Assembly: GCA_030613835.1 (NCBI GenBank)
Contig: JAUWLH010000002.1
Coordinates: 1 to 36,522 of the forward strand
Direction of reading: 5' to 3'
DNA length: 36,522 nucleotides
Source of the DNA: Candidatus Bathyarchaeota archaeon
GTDB lineage: Archaea > Thermoproteota > Bathyarchaeia > TCS64
Positions 22,918 to 31,240 of the stretch are shown here, piece by piece. Under the pieces are notes generated by a model. The model had not been told where the DNA came from and did not search any database. It saw only the letters and a program-made list of their open reading frames with translations. Position 1 is the first letter of the stretch, and every line of letters starts with the position of its first letter. A program made the translations under genes and the position numbers.

Positions 22918-24308
22918 TACTGCTTCTCCTCCTCAGGCTGGTCATCTGTGGCTTCCTCTGCCTTATCGGCCTCGGGCTTAGGCTTGACTTTTGGCTCGGG
23001 TTCCACTTTTTCTACCTCGGGTTCGGCCACTGGCTTTGGCTCTGAGACAAGCTCCGGCTCAGCCGCTGGTTCCTTTGGTGCCTCCTCTGGCGCGGTAACC
23101 TCAGGTGCTGACTCCTTAATGACTGGCTCAGCCTGTGGCTCCTCTACTGCCTCGGGTTCTATTTCAACTGCTTCCTCAGGGGCTGATTCCTCAACCACTG
23201 GATCCACAGCAGGCTCCTCAACAGGAGTTTCTTCCTGTGCGGATGCCTCTTCTTCGACAACCTCATCAACAGTAGCTGGCTCGGCTGCCTCGATTATTTC
23301 TTCGACTGCTGGCTCCTCTGCAACTGATTCCTCAGTGACTGCTGCCACTGGCTCCTCAACAGCTGGTTCCTCTACAGTTGTTTCTACCTCGACAACTGGT
23401 TCAGCTGTCTTAAGTATCTCCTCAACAGTCTCGGGTACTTCCTCGACTGCTGGCTCTTCCATGGCTGGTTCCACGGGGGCTGACCCCTCAACCACCGCTT
23501 CCTCAACCACTGGATCCACAGCAGTCCCCTCCACTTGAGTCTCCTCCTGTGCGGGTGCCTCCTCCGATGCAGCCTCATCCGTAATGACTGGCGTGGCTAC
23601 CTCGACACCTGGCTCGACGGCTTTGATTGTCTCTTCGACTACGGGCTCAACTGCCACGGGAACCTCGGCAACTATTTCTGGTTCCTCCATAGGTAGCTGG
23701 TACTCGATGTCAGGTAGGCCCTCAAGGCTCACCTTGTCAGGGAACTTTGCGTCAGGTGGAACGATCTTCACCGTAACGCCCAATGTGCCCCTCTTCATTT
23801 TAACGTGAATAGTCGCGGTCTTCACGTTTCTCAGTGCGGGCTCTCCCGACTTTGGCACGTATCCCTCGACTACCTTCTCGAAACGTGATCTGGCGCTTCT
23901 AAGTGGGCCCTTTAGCAGTATCTCGCATCCAAGTGCCCCACTGTCCATTATACGCCTTAGGCTCCAGAAGATTGCTCTCCTGAAGTGGACTCCCCTCTCC
24001 AACGCGTTGGCTATCCTTGAAGCCATGATCGCGGGGTTAAGCTCAGGGACCTCGACCTCAATAACCGTAATCTGTGGGTTAGGTAGGCCAAGCTCTTTCT
24101 CAAGCCGCTCTGATGCGGCCTTGATTGCCCTACCCCTCTTACCGATGACCCTTCCGGGTTTCATGGCGTAGAGGTTAATCTGTGCACCCATGGGGGTCTT
24201 GGTCAGAGTGATTCCCCCGTATCCTGCCTGCTCGTACTCCTCTGCAAGCAGTTCATCGACTTTAACCCTTTCGATGTTGTTCTTGATGATTCTTCTGACT
24301 ATTGACAC
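22917..24308 (-). CDS. rps3: Ribosomal protein S3 (uS3) with a ~257-residue acidic extension
   Basis: 463 residues; archaeal S3 is usually about 200-250. Residues 1-206 are ordinary S3: KH domain with MKPGRVIGKRGRAI (49-62) and the C-terminal domain (GALGCEILLKGPLRSAR, GTLGVTVKIVPPDAKFP). S3 forms part of the mRNA entry site. Residues ~207-463 are low-complexity, dominated by Glu, Val, Ala and Pro in units such as EEPAVEE and VDPVVEE, with an internal duplication of about 104 residues. The last 40 residues become Lys/Pro/Glu-rich. GTG start shares one base with the rpl22 stop. The frame is intact to the TAATG junction with rpl29, so the extension is translated. Confidence 0.95.
   Translation of the reverse strand: MSIVRRIIKNNIERVKVDELLAEEYEQAGYGGITLTKTPMGAQINLYAMKPGRVIGKRGRAIKAASERLEKELGLPNPQITVIEVEVPELNPAIMASRIANALERGVHFRRAIFWSLRRIMDSGALGCEILLKGPLRSARSRFEKVVEGYVPKSGEPALRNVKTATIHVKMKRGTLGVTVKIVPPDAKFPDKVSLEGLPDIEYQLPMEEPEIVAEVPVAVEPVVEETIKAVEPGVEVATPVITDEAASEEAPAQEETQVEGTAVDPVVEEAVVEGSAPVEPAMEEPAVEEVPETVEEILKTAEPVVEVETTVEEPAVEEPVAAVTEESVAEEPAVEEIIEAAEPATVDEVVEEEASAQEETPVEEPAVDPVVEESAPEEAVEIEPEAVEEPQAEPVIKESAPEVTAPEEAPKEPAAEPELVSEPKPVAEPEVEKVEPEPKVKPKPEADKAEEATDDQPEEEKQ
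23189..23524 (-). repeat. Internal duplication in the S3 extension
   Basis: A 24-base stretch (starting CCTCAACCACTGGATCCACA) is identical at 23189-23212 and 23501-23524, 312 bp (104 codons) apart. Similar sequence continues past both copies, encoding QEET(P/Q)VE then AVDPVVEE. The spacing keeps the frame. Confidence 0.7.
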
Positions 24309-24769
24309 TAGTACTCCTCCACTGCGACCTCGATGTGGGTCAGGTGCTTGTAGTATGGCGATGCTCTTCCGAACGCCCTAGGAATGAACTTCCTGATGAC
24401 CCTTGCCCTGTGGGCGGCCATGTGAATTATCCTGAGCCTGTCTGCGTATAATCCCTTGAACTCGGCGTTAGCCTCCACTGAGTCCAAGATTTTCAGTATC
24501 TCTCCGGCGGCCTTTTCAGGGTATCTTCCGGCATCGTGACCGTTAAGTCCTTTACGATGGGGGGTCTTGCCTCTATACCGGTAGTAGGGTACTGCGCGTT
24601 TCTTGTCTATGACGTCGTTTAGGAATGTCTTTGCATCGTCCAGTTTCATTCCTTTGAGTGTGTTACAGATCTCACGTGATATTTTTGGTTTAATCCTGAG
24701 ATCCCTGCCGCTGGCTATGGCGGTCTTATCAGGGTCTAGCCCTTGCACTGAATATTTCCATGATGGCAT
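24308..24769 (-). CDS. rpl22: Ribosomal protein L22 (uL22)
   Basis: 153 residues; lines the peptide exit tunnel. Conserved KMSREICNTLKGM-like region (ISREICNTLKGMKL), RYRGKTPHRKGLNG (archaeal insertion) and the C-terminal hook GRASPYYKHLTHIEVAVEE. First gene after the 183-bp break in the ribosomal block, with its own TATA box. Confidence 0.95.
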   Translation of the reverse strand: MPSWKYSVQGLDPDKTAIASGRDLRIKPKISREICNTLKGMKLDDAKTFLNDVIDKKRAVPYYRYRGKTPHRKGLNGHDAGRYPEKAAGEILKILDSVEANAEFKGLYADRLRIIHMAAHRARVIRKFIPRAFGRASPYYKHLTHIEVAVEEY

Positions 24770-24804
24770 ATACGCACCGTGTGTCTACCTTGAATCCAGC
24801 CTTC

Positions 24805-24813
24805 GTATATAAA
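24805..24813 (-). promoter_or_regulatory. TATA box of the L22-S3-...-SecY unit
   Basis: Minus-strand TTTATATAC preceded by purine-rich bases, centred 40 nt before the rpl22 ATG; predicted leader about 14 nt. It is the strongest TATA match in the window and explains the gap after rps19. Confidence 0.65.
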
Positions 24814-24952
24814 TCGTTCTGAATGGTAGGTATTTTTGTCGATGTCTACTTACTTTCGTCATTTTGTATATTCATATATGTTCTTCATTGAAATTCTATC
24901 GTTTTAATGATGAGCTATTGTAATGAAAAATATGTAAAATGAAGTAGGAATA

Positions 24953-25336
24953 CTACTTCAGTGGGATGTACATGCTACTACGCGATGCTCCGATACCGGG
25001 GCGTCCATGGCGTACTATTGCCATTGGGCTCGCATATTCGCCAAGATAGTGGCCAAGCATCTTCTGGTTGATGACAACCTCCCTAAAATCCCTGCCAGTG
25101 TAGCAGTAGATGGTCTTACCCAGCATATCAGGCACGATGACCAGGTCTCTTGCGTGAGTCCTGACCGGTTTGCCTTTATTTCTCCTGAGTTTCTCAAGAA
25201 CGATCCTCTGCTCTGCGCTGAGACCCCGTTGGAGGCTTCTCCTCATCCTTGAAGGAAGCAGTCGGATGAACTCGTCCATTGACATGTCCTGAAGCTCCTC
25301 GACCGTCTTTCCTCTGTAGTTAAAGTCTTTGGGCAT
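24953..25336 (-). CDS. rps19: Ribosomal protein S19 (uS19)
   Basis: 127 residues; small-subunit head. FNYRGKTVEELQDMSMDEFIRL is the archaeal/eukaryal start (S15-type), and TYCYTGRDFREVVI-like and GHYLGEYA motifs follow. T-rich sequence (TATTTTTCATT on minus) past the stop may end the first half-operon. Confidence 0.95.
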   Translation of the reverse strand: MPKDFNYRGKTVEELQDMSMDEFIRLLPSRMRRSLQRGLSAEQRIVLEKLRRNKGKPVRTHARDLVIVPDMLGKTIYCYTGRDFREVVINQKMLGHYLGEYASPMAIVRHGRPGIGASRSSMYIPLK

Positions 25337-25371
25337 ATTGTTTCACCTGTAGTTTAAGGGGTATTAAACCC

Positions 25372-26097
25372 TTAGTTTCTCCTCCTCTGGCGCCTTCCGC
25401 TGTTACGTGCGGCGATCAGCCCTACCTTTGCACCTGGTGGCGCATGGCGGCTGACAGTCGTTGATTTACCTGGCCTCCTATGGCGACCTCCTCCGTGGGG
25501 GTGCATGGCGGCTGGCATCTTTACGCCGTGGGCGGTTGGGTATTTGTGTCCCTTTGCCTTCTTTTTGTGGAACTTTTCACCGGCCTTCATGAAGGGTCGC
25601 TCTAGGCGTCCCCCTCCACTGATGATGCCGATGGTGGCCCTTGAGTTGCTTGTTACTCTGATGATTCGTCTGCTTGGTAGTCTAACTGTGGTGTAGTTGT
25701 CAATGTGTGCTATTACTGTGCCGAATGCTCCACTGCTTCTGGCGATCTTACCGCCGTCGCCTGGACGTAGCTCGATATTGGACACCATTGTTCCTTCAGG
25801 TATTTCCTTCAGGTGGAGAACGTTGCCCACTTTGGGGTCCGCGCCTACGCCAACCATGATTGGTTGGTTCAGGCTGATGCCCTCTGTGGCCGTGACGTGG
25901 TATCCATTACCGGGGCTGAACTCGATATACGCAAGGGGTGCTCCCCTCCCGGGTTCATGCTCCATTGATTTAACAAAACCCTGCTGCACTTCCGCTGTGA
26001 TAGTGGGGTACTTTGATGGCGCCTTCTTGTTCATTTTCGCCGCTTTGTACGTATGTCCTCCGCGGCCTCTTCTCTGTACTCTTAGTTTCTTTCCCAT
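25372..26097 (-). CDS. rpl2: Ribosomal protein L2 (uL2)
   Basis: 241 residues; needed for subunit joining and peptidyl transfer. Conserved AMHPHGGGRHRRPGK with the functionally important His, and GKIARSSGAFGTVI. It is 9 bp after rpl23 and 35 bp before rps19. Confidence 0.96.
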   Translation of the reverse strand: MGKKLRVQRRGRGGHTYKAAKMNKKAPSKYPTITAEVQQGFVKSMEHEPGRGAPLAYIEFSPGNGYHVTATEGISLNQPIMVGVGADPKVGNVLHLKEIPEGTMVSNIELRPGDGGKIARSSGAFGTVIAHIDNYTTVRLPSRRIIRVTSNSRATIGIISGGGRLERPFMKAGEKFHKKKAKGHKYPTAHGVKMPAAMHPHGGGRHRRPGKSTTVSRHAPPGAKVGLIAARNSGRRQRRRN

Positions 26098-26106
26098 CTC
26101 TCACAC

Positions 26107-26367
26107 CTACAATATTCCCAGACGGATAGCGACGTCTGATGCGTCGTACTCGTCCGTAAGCTTAACGAATGCTTTCTTGGTTCCCTTTCTAGTGATTAGC
26201 GTATTAATATCCTCGGCCTCGACTTCGTAGAGTTCCTTGATAGCAGCTGCGATCTGGTGCTTGTTGGCGCGCCTGTCGCAGATGAAGACGAGTTTGTTCT
26301 CGTTCTCGATCATGTTGACGCTGCGCTCAGTCATCAATGGGAACATTATGATTTCATGTGCTTCCAT
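26107..26367 (-). CDS. rpl23: Ribosomal protein L23 (uL23)
   Basis: 86 residues from ATG 26367 (MEAHEIIMFPLMTERS), 2 bp past the rpl4 stop, aligning with other archaeal L23 starts; an ATG at 26382 would overlap rpl4. Exit-tunnel rim protein that docks the signal-recognition particle. VNTLIT-type motif is seen as INTLITRKGTKKAFV. Confidence 0.94.
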   Translation of the reverse strand: MEAHEIIMFPLMTERSVNMIENENKLVFICDRRANKHQIAAAIKELYEVEAEDINTLITRKGTKKAFVKLTDEYDASDVAIRLGIL

Positions 26368-26369
26368 TT

Positions 26370-27131
26370 TTATCTCATCCATACCTCATCTATTTGACCA
26401 AAGGCCGACTCGGTCCAGAGGACCAGCCTGCCTGGGTGGGCGCCAGGTGCAAGTAGCTCGGCGTTCAGACCCGCCACGCTACATATCTCGACGCCCGGTA
26501 GGTTACGTGCTGCATATCCTATCCCGTTGTCCTCGGAGACTACGATGAGTGGGCCCTTGCCCTTTTTGTGCTTGCGTCCCCTCATCTTGCCCCTTCCAGC
26601 TCTTACCTTCCTCCGGTCGGCGCGTTCAACGTCGTCCTGGACTCCGATGGCTATGAATAGGGCTTCTACGTCCTTGGTTTTTTGTAGGGATTGTATCTCA
26701 TTCGAGACTACTATTGGAAGATGTTCGGACTCGAACTTGTGTCCGCGCTTTTCTACGAGTTCCTTAACAGCTGTCGCTGCGATTCCCGACCTTATAGCGA
26801 ACCTTTTCTCTTTCTTGTTGATCCGCTTAACGATGACTTTCTCAGAACGTGGAGGGAAGGCCGCGTGGCCACCTACTATGCTTACGCCGAAGGCTGCTCT
26901 GCTGCTTCCCTTGAGCCTGGGAACTCGGGCTATGCCGTGGCCTGTTCCGCGGGACTCTGCCGTAGTGTGCTTCCCAGCCATGGGATCCCTGCCCTGGGGC
27001 TGGAACCTTGTGCTTTGAAGCGCAATTACTGCTTTTCTGATTACATCGTGCCTGACAGGTGTACTGAACACCTTTGGTAGTTCTACTTCGCCTGTTTTCT
27101 CGTTCTGGAGATTGATTACTGGTATCTTCAT
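26370..27131 (-). CDS. rpl4: Ribosomal protein L4 (uL4)
   Basis: 253 residues, archaeal/eukaryal L4 (L1e) type. The loop that reaches into the exit tunnel is visible (TAESRGTGHGIARVPRLKG); RKVRAGRGKMRGRKHK is the conserved basic stretch. ATG overlaps the rpl3 stop (ATGA). Confidence 0.95.
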   Translation of the reverse strand: MKIPVINLQNEKTGEVELPKVFSTPVRHDVIRKAVIALQSTRFQPQGRDPMAGKHTTAESRGTGHGIARVPRLKGSSRAAFGVSIVGGHAAFPPRSEKVIVKRINKKEKRFAIRSGIAATAVKELVEKRGHKFESEHLPIVVSNEIQSLQKTKDVEALFIAIGVQDDVERADRRKVRAGRGKMRGRKHKKGKGPLIVVSEDNGIGYAARNLPGVEICSVAGLNAELLAPGAHPGRLVLWTESAFGQIDEVWMR

Positions 27132-28138
27132 TGCTGGATACCTCCCTTAGTCCACTCTGTGTGGAGGTACGTGATCTGTGGTGCTTCCTCGGGGTAGTCT
27201 GTATCGCGCACGGTTTTACGTAGCTTGATTAGACGCTTTGCTGACCCAATGATGCTTCCTTTCAATAGGAGGTAATCTCCCTTAATGAAACCATAGTTCT
27301 TAAATCCGGACTTTGGGTTGATGCGATCAGTGTCGCCGTTCATCAGCAGGATTCTTTTATTGAACTCGGTTCTGTTGTGGAAGCCCATCTGACCGGCTCG
27401 CGGTACCTGGGGCATGACGCGCCTAGGTACCCATGGACCGATGGATGCTACCGCTCTTCTTGATTTTCTTGCTTTTCGTGCCAGTATCCTGACCCCCCAT
27501 CTCTTGACCGGCCCTTGGAAGCCCTTGCCCTTCGTGACACCGATGATATCGATGCCCTCGCTGGGACCGAAGACGTCCTTTACTGATACGGTCTTGCCTA
27601 GCAGGCCCTTGGCGTACTCCAGTTGACTCTCCATTGATCCGCCCGATACGGGGATCTCGAAGAGGTCTGGCACCTTCTGTGAGAGGCTTGAGAGTCTCGG
27701 CTGGGTTGCCGCGATGACCCTTATCTCGGCGACCTTGTCGATTTTCTCTTTGATCTCGTTTAGCTTGCTCTCTGGCTGGGGATCTGTGGCGAAGGTTATC
27801 CTTCTGTGCAGGTCTCTAGGCTGGTTCTGCATCCAGGCTTCAGTGATGGCGTGTAGGCCATCATAATCTTTTCTGTATGCCCTGATTGCTACGACCAGCA
27901 TAGGGGGAGTGTCGATTACGGTGGCGGCTGCTTTAACCTCCTGACCGTATTCTGGAACTCGTTGTCTATCTTCGATATAGAACAGGTGGGTCATGCCTGC
28001 CTTGTAGCCTGCGAAGCCGACTAGCTGGGGTTCTCCCTCCAGCTTCGGCCAGTAACTCACTCGGCCTTTTGGGTTCCTCGCGCGTTTGCGCGGAGAGTAG
28101 CCTCGTGAGCCTCGCTTTGGTGATCTTACTCTTGGCAT
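27128..28138 (-). CDS. rpl3: Ribosomal protein L3 (uL3)
   Basis: 336 residues, first gene of the ribosomal block. Basic N-terminus (SPKRGSRGYSPRKRARNPKGR), VTKGKGFQGPVKRWG and GQMGFHNRTEFNKRI are the family motifs near the peptidyl transferase centre. AGGAGTG ribosome site and a TATA box lie upstream. Confidence 0.96.
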   Translation of the reverse strand: MPRVRSPKRGSRGYSPRKRARNPKGRVSYWPKLEGEPQLVGFAGYKAGMTHLFYIEDRQRVPEYGQEVKAAATVIDTPPMLVVAIRAYRKDYDGLHAITEAWMQNQPRDLHRRITFATDPQPESKLNEIKEKIDKVAEIRVIAATQPRLSSLSQKVPDLFEIPVSGGSMESQLEYAKGLLGKTVSVKDVFGPSEGIDIIGVTKGKGFQGPVKRWGVRILARKARKSRRAVASIGPWVPRRVMPQVPRAGQMGFHNRTEFNKRILLMNGDTDRINPKSGFKNYGFIKGDYLLLKGSIIGSAKRLIKLRKTVRDTDYPEEAPQITYLHTEWTKGGIQQ

Positions 28139-28184
28139 GTGTTGACACTCCTAATTAGAGCTACCAAGAAACAACGGGACTCAC

Positions 28185-28192
28185 TTTTAAAG
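28185..28192 (-). promoter_or_regulatory. TATA box of the L3-L4-L23-L2-S19 unit
   Basis: Minus-strand CTTTAAAA centred 50 nt before the rpl3 ATG; predicted leader about 24 nt with AGGAGTG near its end. Confidence 0.55.
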
Positions 28193-28310
28193 GATTCTCT
28201 AGGTTACTTGCTTTGATTTATAGAGGATATGGACGTCATTTTACGGCTACACTATTGGAGGTTAGCTAAAAACGTTGTAGCATGTAACCTACAATAAGGG
28301 AAAATTTATT

Positions 28311-30161
28311 TTAGATAGTCGGAGAGATGGGAGCCCTAGTTTGTGATATCTGCATCTTCTCATAGAAGGGACAGATATCATTCATTAGGCACTCCTCGTG
28401 TTTTGGGTTTCTAGCCGTGCAAATCTCCCTTCCGAATTTTATGAGGCTGAGATGTACCTCAAGGAACCTGTCGGGTGTCGCTGCGTCCTGTAACGCTGAC
28501 CTGATGGCTTCGTAGTTGGCGTTCTGTGGCACGAGCTCTAGGCGCTTACTGACACGTTCAATGTGCGTGTCCACGGGGATGACCTTGCGGTCTGCCGCGA
28601 ACATCAAGGATACGTCCGCCGTCTTCGGGCCTACTCCGGGAAGCTCCATGAGCCTGTCCCTCGCCTCGTTGAAAGGAAGGTCGAATAGTGGCTTCAAGTT
28701 GCCGTCGTACTTTTCGATGATTATCCTTGATATCCGTTTGAGTGTTTTGGTTCGCTGGTTGTACATGCCCGCAGACCTGATGGCTTCCCTAATCTCCGAC
28801 TCAGGTGCCTCGTCAATGCGGTAAGGGTTGATACCTATGGCACTGTCAAGGCAGTTGAACACCGTTTCCCTGTTTGAGCCCGATGTGTTCTGGCTCAGGA
28901 TGGTGCTGACGAGGCTCTGGAAAGGATCGTGATACCGCTTCTCGTACGGTACCGGGAACTCAGCGAGTACCCTGTTGACTGTCGTCTCGGCCCTCCTGAA
29001 CGGGGTCAGCTGGACTGGCTCAGGGGGGTTGTCCTTAATGTGCTTAAGACGCTTGGATATGAGGTCCAGCAGCTCAGGGACATTTTCTTTGGTCTCGGCG
29101 GATACGACGATCCATGGGAGCAAGTACGAGTCAAGCTCAAGAGTCTCGCCGATGGTGAGTGCCTTCTCCGGTGCCAGGTCAGACTTGTTGATGACTACGA
29201 TGATCCTGTCCCTTGAGACACCAATGTCCCTGAGTAGCCAAATGCCCTCGTTGAGCTTCATGTCCAGGTTCAGAACCGGGTCAGATAGATCCAGCAGGAG
29301 TATAACCAGATCGCTACTCCTGATGTCCAAGAGGTTCAGCTTGAAGCTCTGGATGAGTCGGGGATCAAGGTCTAGGACGAAACCGATGGTGTCGATGAAG
29401 AGTACTGTCGTCTCCCAGTCAATGAACCGCTTCTGGTACTTGCTACTGAGAGTTGTGAATGGTCGGTTACTGACAGGTTTATTGTCACCGGTTATACGGT
29501 TGAAGAGGTAGGTCTTGCCGGCGTTATAATAGCCGGCGATGCATATCACGGGGTACCCCAGCTTCTTTCGCTGCCATATCCGCTGGGTCTTCTCCTCCAT
29601 GAGCTTGTCGATCTCCTCGTTGATCCTAGCCTGGCTGCGGGTTAGCTCCCTCATCTTGGCGTGGAACCCGTACTCACCGCCGGCCCTGAAGAAGGGGCGG
29701 TCGTACTGGTAGTTCACCGCCGCTTGGAGCTTGTAGAACGGGGCCTGCTTCTCAAGTCTGGCCGACTGGATCTGTAGCTTGCTGAGGGTATCAGATGACA
29801 TCTGGTCGAATATCTCAAGGGTTAACTCGAAACGATCGATTACATCACAGTTGACCGCCTGCATGAGGTTGAGTTTCTGGCTGCTCCTGATGATATTGTA
29901 GAAGATGACAACGTTGGCCTTGAGCCTGCGGACCTTCCGTCTGATATCGCCCACTTTGCCCTTGCCAATGTAGTACTTGGCAAAGGGACGGTAACGGGTC
30001 TGAACGACCTCACCGACCACCTCTATGCCGAGAGACTCGACTAGGGATTTGAGTTCGTCGAGCCTGACCCTGTAGACAACGTGGTCGTGGACGTTTGTCC
30101 TGAGCATGACCAGTATAGCCTTGGTATCCTGACCGTCCATTAACAGTGGTTGGCGCTCCAT
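28311..30161 (-). CDS. hflX-nth: HflX GTPase fused to endonuclease III
   Basis: 616 residues in one open frame. Residues 1-375 are HflX: N-terminal domain (RYRPFAKYYIGKGKVGDI), helical linker with GGEYGFHAKMRELTRS, and the G domain with GYYNAGKT (210-217), switch FTTLSS (235-240), DTIGF (257-261) and NKSD (325-328). HflX binds 50S subunits and splits stalled ribosomes in bacteria. Residues ~385-616 are endonuclease III, which excises oxidised pyrimidines: SLVSTILSQNTS, the HhH motif LPGVGPKTA with catalytic Lys513, and Asp531 in PVDTH at the 18-residue spacing of E. coli Nth. Iron-sulfur ligands are Cys581, His588, Cys591 and Cys597: the usual second Cys is His. No start codon with ribosome site is seen at the junction. 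A TATA element lies 33 nt before the ATG. Confidence 0.93.
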   Translation of the reverse strand: MERQPLLMDGQDTKAILVMLRTNVHDHVVYRVRLDELKSLVESLGIEVVGEVVQTRYRPFAKYYIGKGKVGDIRRKVRRLKANVVIFYNIIRSSQKLNLMQAVNCDVIDRFELTLEIFDQMSSDTLSKLQIQSARLEKQAPFYKLQAAVNYQYDRPFFRAGGEYGFHAKMRELTRSQARINEEIDKLMEEKTQRIWQRKKLGYPVICIAGYYNAGKTYLFNRITGDNKPVSNRPFTTLSSKYQKRFIDWETTVLFIDTIGFVLDLDPRLIQSFKLNLLDIRSSDLVILLLDLSDPVLNLDMKLNEGIWLLRDIGVSRDRIIVVINKSDLAPEKALTIGETLELDSYLLPWIVVSAETKENVPELLDLISKRLKHIKDNPPEPVQLTPFRRAETTVNRVLAEFPVPYEKRYHDPFQSLVSTILSQNTSGSNRETVFNCLDSAIGINPYRIDEAPESEIREAIRSAGMYNQRTKTLKRISRIIIEKYDGNLKPLFDLPFNEARDRLMELPGVGPKTADVSLMFAADRKVIPVDTHIERVSKRLELVPQNANYEAIRSALQDAATPDRFLEVHLSLIKFGREICTARNPKHEECLMNDICPFYEKMQISQTRAPISPTI

Positions 30162-30185
30162 AGAGAACGTAGATTTGAAGGAGTA

Positions 30186-30200
30186 GGATGATAAAAAGGG
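30186..30200 (-). promoter_or_regulatory. TATA-like element of hflX-nth
   Basis: Minus-strand CCCTTTTTATCATCC centred about 33 nt before the ATG at 30161; predicts a leader of only a few bases. Its core matches the elements at 741 and 33718. Confidence 0.45.
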
Positions 30201-30216
30201 ATTGATATTTGTATAA

Positions 30217-31206
30217 CTAATCAGAGGATGTCAATTTTCGGATGAGATCGACCTCATCTTGCAGGTAGGGCGTACCGTCCCCGTGGAATATCTCATGGAA
30301 CCATAACTCTGGTTCAGTTGATCCCTCCTTTGACCCCCAATGATACTTGGTCTGGGTCTTACCATCAACAAGCCCCCAATTGATGCACCCCACGTTCTCA
30401 CATTTGAAAACGGGTAAGCTCGTCTTGAAAAAGCTCCCGTTGGGCCTCGCCATGTACTCGGTGCAGATCATGGGTCGTCCGTGCTCCTTGAGGCGGTATA
30501 TCTGTTCCTTAAGGTGCGTAGCATCGTGATAATCATGAAACGTGATGATATCTGAGTTTGAGATCTGGAAATCATTGAGTTCGTCATTATCAAACCAGAT
30601 CCCCACAGATATCGGTTGAGAAGGATCCGCATCCCTAGCCCATCGGAATATTTCTTTGAGGAGCCCCATGGATTTCTTTCCAAGATCATTATTTCCAGGC
30701 TCGTTGTACAAATCCCATAGCAGGATGCGATCGTCATCGCCAAAGGCGTTCAGTATTCCCTTCACATAGTCTTCAAGTGGCCCCCAAGTAGAGGGATCGA
30801 GAACCTTGCTTGAGCCTGGACTCTGAACCCAACCCGAGTTATGCACTCCGGGTCTCGGCACGGGCTGCCTCCCGGGTTTGAATGTCGAATTCCAGCAGTC
30901 ATCGAAAAAGACGAACATGGGATTGATACCCTTGCCAGAAGCAATCTCAAGGAAACGATTGATCCGCTCGATGACCCCTGTTGGGTCGTTCTCCCAGAGG
31001 AGGTTATGTAGGTAGACCCTGATAGTGTTGAAGCCTAGATCACCCGCCCATCCGAGCTCACGTTCAATAGTCGCGTTATCAAAAGTATCAGCCTGCCACA
31101 TCTCAAGCTGGTTGATAGCCGTGCTCGGGGTGAAGTTACATCCGACCAGCCACCTGTGCCCGTTGTACCATTCCCAGGCCCTCTCCTGGCTCCATCGATC
31201 ATCCAT
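30217..31206 (-). CDS. Glycoside hydrolase, clan GH-A (GH5-like)
   Basis: 329 residues with a TIM-barrel pattern. The acid/base is Glu169 in LYNEPGN, after the usual strand-4 position, and the nucleophile is probably Glu250 in MICTEYMARP. Further GH-A residues are NTIRVYLH (60-67) and the strand-6 HDYHD (224-228). Such enzymes cleave beta-linked glycans or oligosaccharides. There is no signal peptide or membrane segment, so it acts inside the cell, probably on imported or internal oligosaccharides. The exact family and substrate cannot be fixed. It stands alone; a TATA-like element 28 nt before the ATG implies a leaderless mRNA. Confidence 0.85.
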   Translation of the reverse strand: MDDRWSQERAWEWYNGHRWLVGCNFTPSTAINQLEMWQADTFDNATIERELGWAGDLGFNTIRVYLHNLLWENDPTGVIERINRFLEIASGKGINPMFVFFDDCWNSTFKPGRQPVPRPGVHNSGWVQSPGSSKVLDPSTWGPLEDYVKGILNAFGDDDRILLWDLYNEPGNNDLGKKSMGLLKEIFRWARDADPSQPISVGIWFDNDELNDFQISNSDIITFHDYHDATHLKEQIYRLKEHGRPMICTEYMARPNGSFFKTSLPVFKCENVGCINWGLVDGKTQTKYHWGSKEGSTEPELWFHEIFHGDGTPYLQDEVDLIRKLTSSD

Positions 31207-31226
31207 GAATAATGGTTAATCTAAAG

Positions 31227-31240
31227 GATGATAAAATATG
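31227..31240 (-). promoter_or_regulatory. TATA-like element of the glycoside hydrolase
   Basis: Minus-strand CATATTTTATCATC is centred 28 nt before the ATG at 31206. Confidence 0.4.

Noticed and set aside
22633..23538. Long plus-strand reading frame (301 codons), Ser/Thr/Gly-rich in its second half
   Set aside because: It is antisense to the repetitive S3 tail, L29 and rnp1; its composition is the mirror of the Glu/Val/Pro codons on the other strand, and it has no ribosome site.
28200..28291. 8-bp inverted repeat TAGGTTAC / GTAACCTA 76 bp apart between rpl3 and hflX-nth
   Set aside because: The loop is long and an 8-bp match can occur by chance; no other signs of an element end.
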